Source: Cinnamomum chago (Eukaryota > Streptophyta > Magnoliopsida > Laurales > Lauraceae). From it: a stretch of DNA of 64,000 nucleotides. Below the pieces are notes generated by a model that saw only the letters and a program-made list of their open reading frames with translations, was not told where the DNA came from and searched no databases. The DNA is taken from positions 21,055,501 to 21,119,500 of the forward strand of contig CP142455.1 in assembly GCA_038049695.1 (NCBI GenBank), given 5' to 3'. Below, one piece after another: positions 1 to 13,300 of this stretch (within the stretch, counting starts at the first letter, position 1; every line of letters starts with the position of its first letter). Both the position numbers and the translations under genes were made by a program.

Positions 1-103
1 AAAAGGGGTATGCATGGTCTCTCATATTAGATGTCCACAAGAGAGCCTTAGCCAGCCCCACCATAGTTGGGACAAGGCTTTGATGATGATGATGCAATAT
101 ATG
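1..103 (+). mobile_element. RTE-type LINE 3' end (tail fragment)
   Basis: The stretch reads into 'agccagccccaccatagttg', then 'ggctttgatgatgatgatg'. It closely matches the better preserved tail at 27520-27575, where the same phrase follows recognisable RTE coding sequence. A short TGATGATG tail instead of poly(A) is typical of plant RTE elements. Only the 3' end lies in the window; the rest would be before base 1. It sits in an intron of the NDX gene. Confidence 0.55.
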
Positions 104-1166
104 TAGTATTATATTTCAAATGGACCTGATATCATAAATATACTTATAATACAATATATAAGTTAATTATATAATGTGCATTGTATTGTATATAGTAATA
201 TTGAGGGAGAAAGTAAGCTGAGCTCATGCTTAACGCTTGGTTCATTTATAATTGAGCTTGAACCTACCTTGAACTTTGGGTACTTGATTTGAGCTCGAGC
301 TTGAGTTCCAACTTGCTCAAGCTTTTGGCTCATTTACATCCCTGCCTAACACACTGCAGAATTTCTGACTCCTATGCCAAATGCATGTAGCACTTGCACA
401 TGTAGATACATCTTACCTGCATAGTGTCTTAATTGGGGAGCCCATTGATCCTTTCTAATGAATCTCATTGGACTATTTTGGTGATGCATGCATAATTGGC
501 TAACATACTGGGTTGACCATAACCCAAAATACGGGCTGTGATCAAGAGATCCTAATCATTTGGTGAGTTTATTATTTTGGATATGCAGACCATGCTATCA
601 GTGCGCATTGAAGATGTGTTCCAATTGATTCGGACCATTCAAAACTCTCAGATGAGTTGTAGAGTGTAACTCACACAGTCACACTTATGGGGTGATCCTG
701 AAATAGTTTTTCTGATATGACCATTAGTAATGGCCTTATCAACCATTCCCTTTTTTTAGTGATTATGTAGCGGTCTAATATCCATCTAAGCAATCTAATT
801 TGGATTTACAGGAATCTGAGGGCCGGCCCTTGATCAGTGAAAGACGCTTGATTTTTTTTCTGTGTTAACAATGTGGATCTTAAAATGCAGTGTTGATTTA
901 ATATGGTCCAAATATGCATATGCATGTATGGTGGATGAGTTGCCATGGACCTTGCCTTTGTGGATGACACTATGTAGGCTTGCAATTTGACCCCTGAGTG
1001 ATTTGTTATCATATGGTTTACATTGCATGGCTTTATCTAAATCCATAGGCTGCATTTTACAGTTTGGAACTTGACACGTCATTCTGTTAATTTGTCCAAA
1101 TTTCAGATGGAATTTATTTACACAATATACTACTAAGATCTGAACTGATTTAGCTTCCTGTTCCAG
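104..1166 (+). other. NDX intron, no recognised feature
   Basis: AT-rich intron sequence ending in the acceptor 'ttccag' at 1161-1166. I see no open frame with family resemblance and no complete mobile element. A short open stretch near 586-668 does not resemble NDX and lacks exon-like boundaries. Confidence 0.6.
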
Positions 1167-2958
1167 GTAGATGTATTCATGGACGTAACCTTTGATGCCA
1201 TCCGTGTAGACATAAGGTTTTTTCAGATGAAGCTATCTGCACTGAACAATGAAGTGCTGTGCAAAAAATACAGTCCTCAAGGTGCTGAAAGAACAGCACT
1301 TAATCTCTGCCAACAATGTGAGGCTTCTTTGCAGTTTCTTCAGTCGTTGTGCCAACAAAAAATGTTCCGAGAACGCCTACTTAGGAATAAGGTCGCATGT
1401 TTTATGGATCACTTATCATTTATATTTTTTAAGAAGTTACTTATCTAGAAGTTTATCACTTGACTGTTCCACATTAATGTGCAAATTGGAATCAACTTGT
1501 TGGATGCGAACCTCATCTCTGTGTTGCTTTAATGAAATGTTTCTCCTTCACTATTCTACAGGAACTATGTAAAAATGGGGGCATTCTTTCACTGGCTAGA
1601 GCTGTGTTGAAGTTGAACATTCCACAGCATTTCAATGAGTCAGTCACTATTGTGGCTGCTATATCAAGGTGGAAGTCTAAAGTCCTCTCAATTGTAAGTC
1701 CAATACTATAATGCATTTGAGCCCTTAGCTGAAATAGTGAATCAATGCCATTTCTGATTCGGTGATGTTTCTATTAACAGCTTTGGTTTAACAAACTACA
1801 CCTTCCCCTTTATGCAGTTGCTGCAGCTTTGTGAAACGGAAAGCATTTCTTATCTGGATGAGGTTGCTAGCTCACCGAGGAGCATGCATTTGGCAAAGTC
1901 TGTTGCACTAGAGGTCAGTTCTGGGTCGGGTAGGAGGCTTTTCATTTAACATTTGTTTAGTTTTGACTGCAAGCTTCTTGCCATTAATTGAAATGTATTG
2001 TCCAGGTTCTTGAGTTACTGAAAGCTGCTTTCACCAGAGAACCCAAAGAACATAGAGTTTCTATTGACAAAGCTAATCCAAAGGGTCTCGTGATTCTCAA
2101 CTCAATGCGTCTTGCCGACATTTTTTCTGATGATTCGAACTTCCGTTCATTTATTATGACTAACATTGTAAGCCCATTGACATTTACATGTTAATAGATC
2201 TCAATCAAAATCCACATAGTGTTATCTTTTATTATGTCTTTTCTTCTTGCAGACTCAAGTGTTGGCCGATATTTTGGCTCTGCCTCATGATGAGTTTTTA
2301 GGCAGTTGGTGTTCTACTGATCTCCCAGTAATGGAAGAAGATGCCACCCTCGAGTATGACCCTTATACTGTGGCTGGCGTGGTACTGGTTTCACTTACAG
2401 AAGGGCCTGGGACTGTTCTTTCATCCTGCAGTCCTCTGAAAGAAACCAGTGTGCCGTGGTCTTTCATTCTCAATAACACTGCCACTATTTCTCATGCGCG
2501 GCAAAGAACGTCGTTCTTGGTCAAAATAATTGCAAATCTACACTGTTTTAATCCTAAAATATGTGAAGGTGACACCTACAGAAACATAGATGCAGAGTCA
2601 ACTGGTGTTTTCTTTAATATTTATCGTACTGATGGTAATTCATTAATAAATCTGTGTTTGTGATCTACAGAGCAAGAGAGAGACCAATTTTTCAATAAAT
2701 TTCTTGAGTGCTTGCAACTAGAGCCATCTAAATCTTCAACCAGATATACAGTCACATCTGATGCCCAAAAAGCTTCCACAATTTGTGAGAACTTGTGTAA
2801 GTTTCTGTTGTAGATGCTGATGACATGGGCATGGTAATTAAAAGAATTGTTTTGGCCATCCTCTATAATGATAAACATTGATTTGCAGGTTCCCTATGCA
2901 ATCATGCAGTATCCTTAATTCCTACTTTGTTGAATGAGGAGGACGTTCAGCTGTTAAG
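1167..2958 (+). CDS. NDX: NDX exon cluster encoding the conserved N-terminal/middle region
   Basis: Seven closely spaced exons with introns of 83-170 nt. Phases are 0,0,0,0,1,1,2 at the successive donors (1391, 1693, 1913, 2167, 2568, 2796, 2958). Donors include gtcgca, gtaagt, gtcagt, gtaagc, gtgaca, gtaagt and gtgatc. The joined protein gives blocks typical of NDX: RERLLRNK/ELCKNGG, ESISYLDEVASSP, KSVALEVLELLKAAF, LPHDEFLGSWCSTDLP, EEDATLEYD, LVKIIANLHCF and LLNEEDVQLLR. The open frame runs past the true donor at 2568 into the intron. The exon end is set by the next exon, which begins EQERDQFFNKFLECL in frame. Confidence 0.92.
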
Positions 2959-5017
2959 GTGATCTAACATTAACTGGAAAGAGCTTCTGTGTTTTAAATA
3001 TGAGAGAATGATGGTTTATGCAGTCCAAATGAATCTGCTATCTGCATCTTATCCAAAGACAAAGCTAAGTACCAAAGAAAGAATCTTTAATGAAAAAATG
3101 GCCTGACCCTTTATTTATAACTCAAGGAAAAATTTTCCCCAAATGAAGGAGGATTGATGTGGTGCATGCATCTTCACTTTCTTTCACCATGATAAGAAAT
3201 TAGAAAAGAAAAAGGGATGTCTGAGGAAGAAAGGGGAAAAAACTAAAGGTTTATTTATTTATTTATTATTTATATATATATTTAATGGATTGAAGAGCAT
3301 ATTTCTTGTGTGCCGAGTAAGGGGAAAAAACTGAAGGGTTTTTATTTTATTTATTTATATATATATTTAATGGATTGAAGAGCATATTTCTTGTGTGCCC
3401 ACTTGGGTGATGGTGCATAGGCTTAATACTTGGATTTGCTCTCCAAGATCTTGTGTTCAATTCCCACTCCCAGCTTTACCCGAAGGGTGTCTCTGTGCAC
3501 TTCTCTTGGAGGAATAGTCCTGTCGGGTATATACCATGCGGAAACCTTAGTTTGTAAAACGAAAAAAAGCATGTGTGTAAATGCTTGACCAACTTTTTGG
3601 TTCTTTTTGATGGGTTATTTGAATGCCTTTAGTTCATGATTGTATGGTGATGGAAAGTACTGAGGATGGCTTTTTTTGATAGGCTGTGGTACGGTTACAA
3701 ATAATGGACACTTTTGGTTTCCAAAATTAATTCAGATTTTTCTTGATCAAAAGTTTGAGTCAGAAGTAGTAGTCTCTTGTAGATTTACAGTAGGTTAGTT
3801 TTCATCTGTCATTGGCTGGATGTGGCATGCAACTGATTCCTCCATACTGAAGTAGGATGGAGGTGCATGTTCTGTTTACGGATTGGATTTGCTGTAAAGC
3901 TCCAACCGACAAAATCATCTATTCATTTATTTTATCCTTGGATCCATATTAGATATTGGTTTGTCCATAGATCTATCATCTGTTATCCATCATCTATCTT
4001 CAGAAACTAAGTCGATGTAGGAACTTGGACATCTGGATCTACTACATCATTCATCAGGACTAAAGAAGAGCCTTCTAATGCTGGAATCTCTTGATTTGTC
4101 AGGATGTGGCCCATCAGGCTGTCATGACTCATGACCCTTAGCAGGTGGTTCATCTTGGTTTTCTCAGTTTCAGGTACTTACGTTGTCAGCACCTTTAAAC
4201 TGTCTCTTGTCTGTCGTCTTTTCCCTCTTATCATTCAATAAAAAAAAAAAGTCAAGTCAGTTTGAGGTTTTGATTCCAACTTTGTCTTCTAATGGAAAGC
4301 TTGCAAAGCTTTCGTTTTCTTTTAATCTTCATTTTGACTTTGAATTCACAAGTATCCTCGTGCTGATCATGTTGTACCTTTCTCTTACAAACACAATGTT
4401 TTCCCAGAAGTAAAGCCTGATGTTCTTTGGAAACATTAACTCCATATATCTATATCATTTTCATATCTGCCCAGCTGAATGCTAACTGGGCACTGTTGAC
4501 CAAAATTGTTGTGCCTTCCATCCATATAACTCGATATTTGATTAGGACGTGTCTCAACCAGTGGTTGTAGTTTGTCAATCACTTCTTTCTTGACGGCTTC
4601 TGGTGGACATCCCTATCAATTATCATGTTGCACAACATATCTTCACACCTCTTATCATGTTCCATAAACTATCTTAACATCTTGCTCATGTACAAAACTG
4701 TCTTGCCGTGCGACCTATTCTTCATAGTAAACATTTTCCATATGGATTATAAGAGTCACTCAGGGGCATGACAAATCTCTCTCCTGAACAGACAGGTGGT
4801 TTTTGATGGATAGGATGGCAATTTAATTCTTCATATGACACTTTTCTTGATGTCATTCCCGTTAAAATAAAAAGAAAAATTGATGTCACTCTATTGGAAG
4901 TAGAGACGGGAAGGCTGGATCTTAGAAAATTGCTGAAATTGGATTAAGGGCTTGATTTAAGGGATGTGAGAGATGCAATTTTGGGATTTCTGGATGGGGC
5001 TGTGCTTGGTTTGAATT

Positions 5018-5059
<42 letters not shown>

Positions 5060-7328
5060 AGGAAAACAGTTGTATAGACTTGATCATTAGGGTTAGGCAA
5101 CCTTGGGTGCATATTTATCGTGTATTTACAAAAAATCGCCCGTACCTTGTACTTTTATGTATTTAGAAACCAGTGCCTTATTTTTTGTAAGTTACAGATG
5201 AGCCCTTGGCTGTTTCTCAACTGACCCCTTCAAGTTGGTGCGTAAATATGTACTTTTTAAAAAACTTGAATAGAACATCTGATAACTGTCTTATCACGTG
5301 CACTCAGTTGTATTATCATCCTCGTCTGCCGCACACATGGTTAATAGTATTTTTTTCTTAAGTCACATTTCATGAATAAAAGTGACAGTCAAACCCATTC
5401 TGCTAGGTAAACTCATGATATATGGGATTAGCAGCAAAATGAGCATTGCTGTACATCACAGTGTAGAACTAAGGGACTGCTATCTAAAATGCCACCTCAG
5501 TGAATGCAATCTTCAACCATAATAAGTCACGTCTTATGAGCCACTGTACGGTACTCAGATTCTAAAATTGACCGGGTAACAATGGGTTGCTTTTTAAGTT
5601 TTCATGATACAAGTTTGTCCCCAGTGCTAGTGTATAGTGTACATTGGGCTTAATGATACTATGGATCATTATAATATAGAAAGAGTCCCTATAGAATGTA
5701 GTCTCTAGGACTACCATACAAAGAGAGAAGGCTAAAATGATTTATGTTCATCATTTAGTTGCTGTGATTGTATGTATAAGTGCATCTTCCGATTGGGAAA
5801 ATTCACGTTTCAGATTCAGATGATGTTTTTTATCTCTCCCTTTTTATATGATATCAGATCCCCAGATGTTTTGATCTGGTAACTAGGTACCATTACATAA
5901 AGGGTTTAGATATTTCTTTCTTAGCAATTAATCTACATAGATCAATTTCTTTTGACGACGACTCTACAGAAATCTTAGTCCTCATTTCAGTGTCTTCTAT
6001 ATCTGAGATATTATCTGATTTTGCATCTGCTCCACCAATCCCTGAGAATCTACTCCATCTGTCTCTTAATGGGATCCTCACCTGCATGTAAGATCTGCAA
6101 CTTGAGAGAGTATTACAGGTCCCAAACAAAGCTGCAACCTGGTATTTAATTTCTACAGTGCTCTGTTCATGAGCCTGGATCTCTAAAAGTCGCTGTCTCT
6201 CAATATTTTCTCTATGGTTGATCTTAGCGGGGTCCACTGATCATTAGTGAGTCCCATTATGATTTTATCTTCAATATCTGAGTCTGGAAGTATCTCTGAA
6301 GACTATCGCTTCCTGGTTGTTTAAGTTTCTGACTGTCTCGGATCATGAGATCGTAGGGTGGGGCCCACTGCCAATCACATTTGTTCTTGATTGCTGTAGC
6401 CCATCTTTGAGGATTGTGCGATTATTTTTGGAGGGCTTTTCCTCTACTTTTTGAAGGTTTATCCAGTTTCATGAACTGGCAATTTTCAAACCTAGATATC
6501 ATCTCGGCCGTCCAACTTTTTCTCTGCTGATCTGATTGGTCTGCAATTCTACAAGAAAGTGCGCCACTCCTCCCCAGTATTTGATCTACTTTCTCTGATT
6601 TAGGTGGCCCACTTTGCGATCTACACCCACAGGCAAGGGTGCCTAGCTTATCTGTTATTTATTTTAAGCATATGCTTTATTTCATTATTACTTTTGATCA
6701 GTCCCTCCCCATCTCCATAAAAATTAAATGGCGCAAATAACATATATGGATCTTATCTAATGAAAAATATTCTCACAGGGAAGGGGTTATGGAAAATGGT
6801 TAATTAACCTGCTTAGGACCAGCTGCTGATAATGCCTGCATCTTGACATGGATTGCCAATTCAGTTGACCGATCCATCGGTGTTGATATGACCAAGTTTG
6901 AAGCTGCTAAAGCTTTGTGGGATTATTTGGCCTGAGTATATGTACATTCCAATTTTTCTTCCTGATATTAATTAGAATTGGACATCCAAGCAATTAAATA
7001 AGATGATAAAATAATTTGGGAATACTGCAATGTGATCACTGGATATTGGGCTCGGTTAGCCTTGATGTATCTACAATTCCCTACTGCTGCTATTCCCTTT
7101 TTTCAGAAGTATTGTGCAAAAGTTCATCTTCAAATTTAATGGCTCTTTTTTTTTTTTTTTTTTTTCTGAATTTGTGCCTGTGTGTGTGTCCATCCTTCAT
7201 TGGCCCACTTTGCCATATGCTAACTCTGCCTAATCAGAGCTATTTACTGAAAAAGCACGGCTTAAGGCATTTGACAATACTGTCACACTCGTGAATGCAG
7301 TTTTTGCTGTATTCACTTGACTCCGTGT

Positions 7329-7374
<46 letters not shown>

Positions 7375-10300
7375 TCTTAAGGAACAGTTTGAGCAGGTCT
7401 TTCCTTGGCTTAGATGGTTAGGGAACTGGGTAAAAGGCTCAGATGACAAGTTGGAAGTGCTGATTTAATGTAAAATCAGAAATAGAAAAGAACAAGATGA
7501 ATCTAGGAGAAAAGAGAAGTGGTTTGAGACTTGAGAGTAAGCAAGAGAGTGTTGAGCAAAATGTTGTGCAGACTTGATCATTTGGCTTCGGCAACCAGGG
7601 CTGCATATTTGTGTTTTACAATTTTGTTTCGGCAACTGAGGCTGCACACTTGTGTTTTACAATTCTTGTACCAAAAAGCCTCTAATTTTCTGGTAATTAT
7701 GAATCAGTCCCTTTCTGCTTAATGGCTGTAACCTGTGTGAATGAGGGCTGTTTCAGGGCTAGGAAGTCACTTTTATCAGGCTTTTTTTTTTTTTTTTGAA
7801 TGGTATTAGGCTAAATTTTGGGGCCAGGATTTGAAATACAGGCTGATCGGTGACTACTATAGGTACTGTAAAGAGATTCAATTGTAGAGAGTGATTGGAA
7901 TGACTGGTAGAGCTATATTTGGGCTGACTTTATGGCTGTTATAGGTGCTGTTAATGGGGACTGTTATGGCATTGGTACAGTAAGAATTTTCTGCTTGAAC
8001 ATAATGCCGCTGGTATTTGAATGGTTTAAGTAGGCTTTTTAGGCTGAAAAGAAACTGACAGGTACAATGGAGGGGAAATTGGGCCTGTTTGGACTGTTGT
8101 AGACACTATAACAGTGGCTGTATTTGCAGTGAGTTCTGCAGAAGGTTAATGCATTGATGGAACTTTCATGATCTTAATACGTGCTGCCTGCTGGGTGGTT
8201 AAGGTAGTGAGCTAACCTGTCTGCATTATTGTCATGGTTTGGGTAATCTGCTGTTATTGCCTCAGTGTTATATTATACTGTTTATATGGTGGTTAGGGCG
8301 TGGCTTAAAATACCATGTAAATCTTAGATTTCATGAGCTTGTCAGTGGTCTTTGTGGTCAGGGATTAGATATGGTTGCTGAAATCTGGATCTTTAATGAT
8401 GCAAGGGAGTTCTATTTGGCATAAAAGGGTCAAGCGGAATGTTTGTGGGGCCCAATTCACACCAGTTGCAAGGGGGTTTGTGGATAAGGCCTCTAGCAAA
8501 GAGCAGATCCCTTGGATGTTTTTGGCCATTTGATCCAATGCTATGAAAGGTTGGAGATAATAGGTTTGAGTATCTTCTTTCATTATCCATTTCTTGGGAT
8601 AGATTGACTGCCAGCAACGTCAAATGGATGTGGTTTTGATGGGTGGCCAATTCATAGACCCTCCCTTTTTCTAATGAGGCAAGTGGGCTCCACACATTGA
8701 TGTGGATGGGGTACTAGATTGCGGGGTGGGCAGGGGAAGATGGAAGAGATAGGGAAATACTTGGCCTCATGCCAAACTCCAATCACTAGAGGACGGGCCT
8801 CACTTCAGAGCCTTTATGGGAAAGGGAAGAGAGCAAAATCATTCAAATTTTTTACTTTTCATTAATCTTCAAGTCTAAAAGCCAAAGAGGTGTTTCATCA
8901 CTTATAAAGGTAAATAAAAAGCCTAGAACTAATCTGGACCATCCAATCATATTGATGGTCGGGATTAAAACATCCAAATACTTAAAACATACACCATAGA
9001 ATAAAAAAAAAAAAAAAAGAAGCTCTACATAAGATAAAATATGAAAATAGATGGGCTGGGTCCAAAGAGCTTGATCGATTCATGGGTTGGTGTATCCTGT
9101 ATCACATATGCCATGTTGTCATTTTTCAACGGTTGAAGAACTTTTTCCAGCCTTAGTTGGAAGGATTCATTATCTACTTACTGCTGGTCGTGTCGTTGTC
9201 TCAAATTTTATTGAAAATTAATATTATTTTCTTTAGCCACTGACTCTTTTACATTAAAATCACCATGGACGTAGAGTAAGCCTTAACTACTTCTGTAATA
9301 TTCTTTTCATCTTATATGGGCTTCTTTGTTAGAGTTAGCTTGATTGGAATCTTATCTTTTTGTTGGATAAACTTGTTAACAATATTCTCAATTTTGTATG
9401 CAGTGAATTTTTTGATCAGTTACAGGCTTTGGTTCCTTCTGCACGATATGACAATTCAGTTCAGGTAGAACTTTACATTTCTGCTGTTCTTTTCCATCAT
9501 AGTTCCTTTTTATGAATAAATCCTTGAGCTTTTTTGATTTAGTTTCGACTGATTATGATGCCTTATTAAATTTGAATGTTACTGTAATTTCTTTGGTGCT
9601 GATTTCTTAAATGTTACTGTAATGTCTTTGGTGCTGATTTCTTATGGTCTTTGGTTCTTTTTCAGAAGAATAGCCAATAGTGTATTGTTTGCATATGATA
9701 TAGTGCTGATTGTTGAATTGAGAGATGACGCGGATGCAAACCTTAAGAGATGGCACGAGGCTTTAGAATCCAAGGGCTTTAAAGTAGGCCATACAAAGAC
9801 AAAGTATATGGATTGAAACTACAGAGGGGATGTACAAAGAACTAACACTACTGTGGGAACTGAAGCTTAAGAGATATCCCAAGGAGATTCATTCCAATGT
9901 CTTGGCTCGATAATTAGTAAGGATGGAGAGATCGTGGAAGATGATGAATATAGGATAAGAGCAGGATAGTCGAAGTAGAGACTTTCTTCTAGAGTGCTTT
10001 GTGATTGGTGCATATGATGCATGTCAGATCCATGATCGGCCAGCGCACTGGGCTCAAGCCCATAAAAATAAGATCCTCAAATCGTGCAGGAGTCTATTTT
10101 AGTAGTAGCTGAATTTTAGGGATAAACTTGAAAATATTTAGAAAGTTTTTTGGCAAAGAATCTTGTTTGATTTAGACTTATTTTATGTAGAATTGTTTCT
10201 AAATTAGGATTAGGACTCTAGACTCCATATTAAGGATTGAGATTTCTTTCATTCAACAGGTTGATTGATAATAAAATTTCTCTTGTTGAGAATTTCTCTC

Positions 10301-13300
10301 AATTATTTGTCTTTGGTGTGAGACCAAGACGTTTTGGATCCCATGGATCCCTATCACTAAGCCTTTGGCTTGGAGAATAACCCCTTGGTTATTCTTCCCC
10401 CTTGCACTCTGTCAATTGGTACCAGAGCGGAGATCCATTCTCAGATTGCTGCTCTATTCGCCGATCGAGGTAACCCGGAACATATCCTCTTGTATAATTT
10501 TCGTTCACTCCATCATCATCATTAGGTTCATTCCTCCGTTCCATCATCTCAACCCCAACACGATCATTGTCCCCTCACCTAGCCTTCCAGTGTTGCCATC
10601 ACGATCCCCTACTCAACCAACACTCACATAACCCTATTGTCGCAAACCCCTATTCCAAATCCCAAACCTGTACTTCCCATCTGAAACCTTTAACCAGTCT
10701 TTGTTTCCTAAAGCCACCCTAACTATAGGCCCTTGGCCTACATCGAACCCAACTCTCCATCATTCGATTCCCATTCGACCGACTCTAAACCATCATAACC
10801 CCAACCCATTGAACCCCAAATTTCCCAAATCTCCCCTCCCAAGGTCAAAACCCTAAACCTAATCGACCCAACCATGCCTAACCCCTTTCCAAAACCAAAA
10901 ACCTAGCCCCTGTAATAATATGAAATAAGAGTAGGAAGAAAGGGACGGGTTTGGAGAGAAACTTGATACCTCAATGTGAGGTTCGTTTGTCTATTTATAA
11001 TTAGATGATACCCTAATCAAGGGCCCTAAACATTCTAATCAGTACAATCAGAATAATGAATAATCAATCTCCTAATCTATACGAGGAAGTAAATAAGAGA
11101 TAAATCAGCAACATATCAAAAGAAGATCCCACACGCGGGATTTTATATTACAGCTGTGTACAAGCCCTTAATGGGCTGGGCCTAGTGGGACTGAGCCACA
11201 TTATCTTCTACACTCTCCCTCAAATTGATGAGGTAATGCAGAAAACATTAATTTGCTAGTGAGATCATGATGGCGCGGTTTGGGAAGTGCTTTCGTGAAG
11301 ATATCCGCCAACTGGTCATGAGTAGAGACATAAGGCAAGGTTATCTTCTCAGTGACAATATGTTGACGAATGAAGTGCCAATCAATCTCAATGTGCTTCG
11401 TCTGTTCATGAAATACTGGATTATTAGCAATTCTGGGAGCACTGTTATTGTCCCCATGAAGAGGTGTAGGACAACCAACAAGGACGCCGAATTCACAGAG
11501 AAGACGGCGGAGCCAGATGATTTCAGCACTTGTGGACGACATTGCCTGATATTCGGCCTCAGCAAAAGACTTTGGTACGGTGGTTTGCTTCTTGCACTTC
11601 CATGAAATCAAAGAGTCGCCAAGAAACATACACCAGCCAGTGGTAGAGCACCGAGAATCAGGGCAACCGGCCCAGTCGGCATCTGCATATGCTGATAATT
11701 GCAGAGAAGTATCAGAAGGGTAGAAGCGACCATGAATAAGAGTGCCTTTAACATAGCGGAGTATGCGCAAAGCAGCAACAAGGTGGGGTTTGTGAGGATT
11801 GCTCACAAATTGGCTAACCGCATGAACTGCATGAGAAATATCAGGTCGAGTCATAGTTAAGTAGAGCAAACTACCTACTATCCGCCGAAAAATAGAGGGA
11901 TCATCCAAGGGAGAGACATCCTCCGTACTGAGTTTGCTGTTTAATTCCATCGGCGTATCAAAAGTGTGGGCATCATCAAGTCTTGCTGAGGTGATCAAGT
12001 CAGTAGCATATTTACGCTGATGAACCCGAATGCCTGATTTGGTACGCGAAAACTCAAGCCCTAGAAAGTAGGTGAGAGGACCAAGATCCTTCATTTTGAA
12101 GTGGCGAGTGAGATGGTGCTTGAGATCCGTAATGCCGGAAATATCATTGCCATTGATAATTATATCATCAACGTAGACTAAAAGGAAAGTGTAACTCTTC
12201 GATGTCCATCTAAGAAACAGTGAACTGTCAGAATGACTCTGACGAAACCCAGCTTGAAGATTGTTGCCCGGAATTTATCAAACCAAGCCCTGGGAGCCTG
12301 CTTAAGTCCATAAAGAGATTTTCGCAACTTGCAAACATGATGAGGAGGACAAGCATATCCCGGAGGAGGTTTTAAGCAGACAGTCTCTTTCAAATCGCCA
12401 TAAAGAAAAGCATTTTTGACATTCATTTGCCATAAAGGCCAGTTGTGGGCTGCAGCGACACAAAGAAGAGTACAAACGATGGTCATTTTAGCCACTGGTG
12501 CAAATGTCTCCTCATAGTCAATGCCATACTCCTGTTTGTAACCCTGCGCAACCAATTTGACTTTATAGCGATCAAGACTCCCATCAGAGTTAACTTTGAC
12601 AAAGTAGATCCATTTACTGCCAATCACAGAGGCTCGTTCAGGAGTTGGTACCAAGTCCCATGTGTTGTTTGCTTCAAGAGCAAGCTACTCCTCAGTCATA
12701 GCATCCTGCCAATATGCAATCTTCGAAGCCTGTGAATAAGAGGTGGGTATAGGAGCACTATCCAAAGAAGTGAAAAGAGCAGGAAAACCATATTTGTCAA
12801 GAGCAATAGAAGGACGACTAGAGCGTCGCAGGGGTATGACACTATTAATAGAGGAAGTATTAATACCTGAGGTTGCAGTAGGCAGCATTGGGATATGATC
12901 AGGAGAAAGATGCCCCACAAGAGGAACAATGTTACGCCGGACATAGACATTGGTAATAGGTGGTGAAGTAGTCTCAGGGAATTGTGGCAGATAAGACACA
13001 GCAACATGATGATTTTCCAAGCGCAAAGAAAAGAAAGGAATGTGTTCCAAGAAAATCACATTACGAGATATTCGCATGCGTTTTTCAGAGTGATCATAAC
13101 ACAAAAATCCCTTATGGTGAGTACTGTAACCCAGAAATATACATTTGGCAGCTTGTGGAGACAACTTAGTGCGCGCTGTAGGAGGAAGATGAACAAAGCA
13201 TAGGCAACTAAAAACATGTAAGTGAGAATAGGAAGGAGTATGACCAAAGAGAGATTCATAATGAGTAGTCTTTCCTAGAACAGAGCTAGGATGACGATTG

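Larger units (their letters stand above)
2959..9403 (+). other. NDX 6.4-kb intron with relic repeats
   Basis: The intron runs from a gtgatc donor to the acceptor 'ttttgtatgcag'. Identified contents are listed separately: a tandem duplication near 3.3 kb, a SINE-like module at 3.4 kb, AG/TC microsatellites, a copia gag relic at 6.7 kb and small duplications near 7.6 kb. Two similar stretches near 5030-5220 and 7540-7740, each next to an AG/TC microsatellite, look like diverged copies of one repeat. The parts at 3.6-5.0, 5.2-6.7 and 7.75-9.4 kb hold nothing I can name. Confidence 0.7.

Noticed and set aside
586-668. Additional upstream NDX exon
   Set aside because: The open stretch does not resemble NDX and lacks suitable splice borders and phase.
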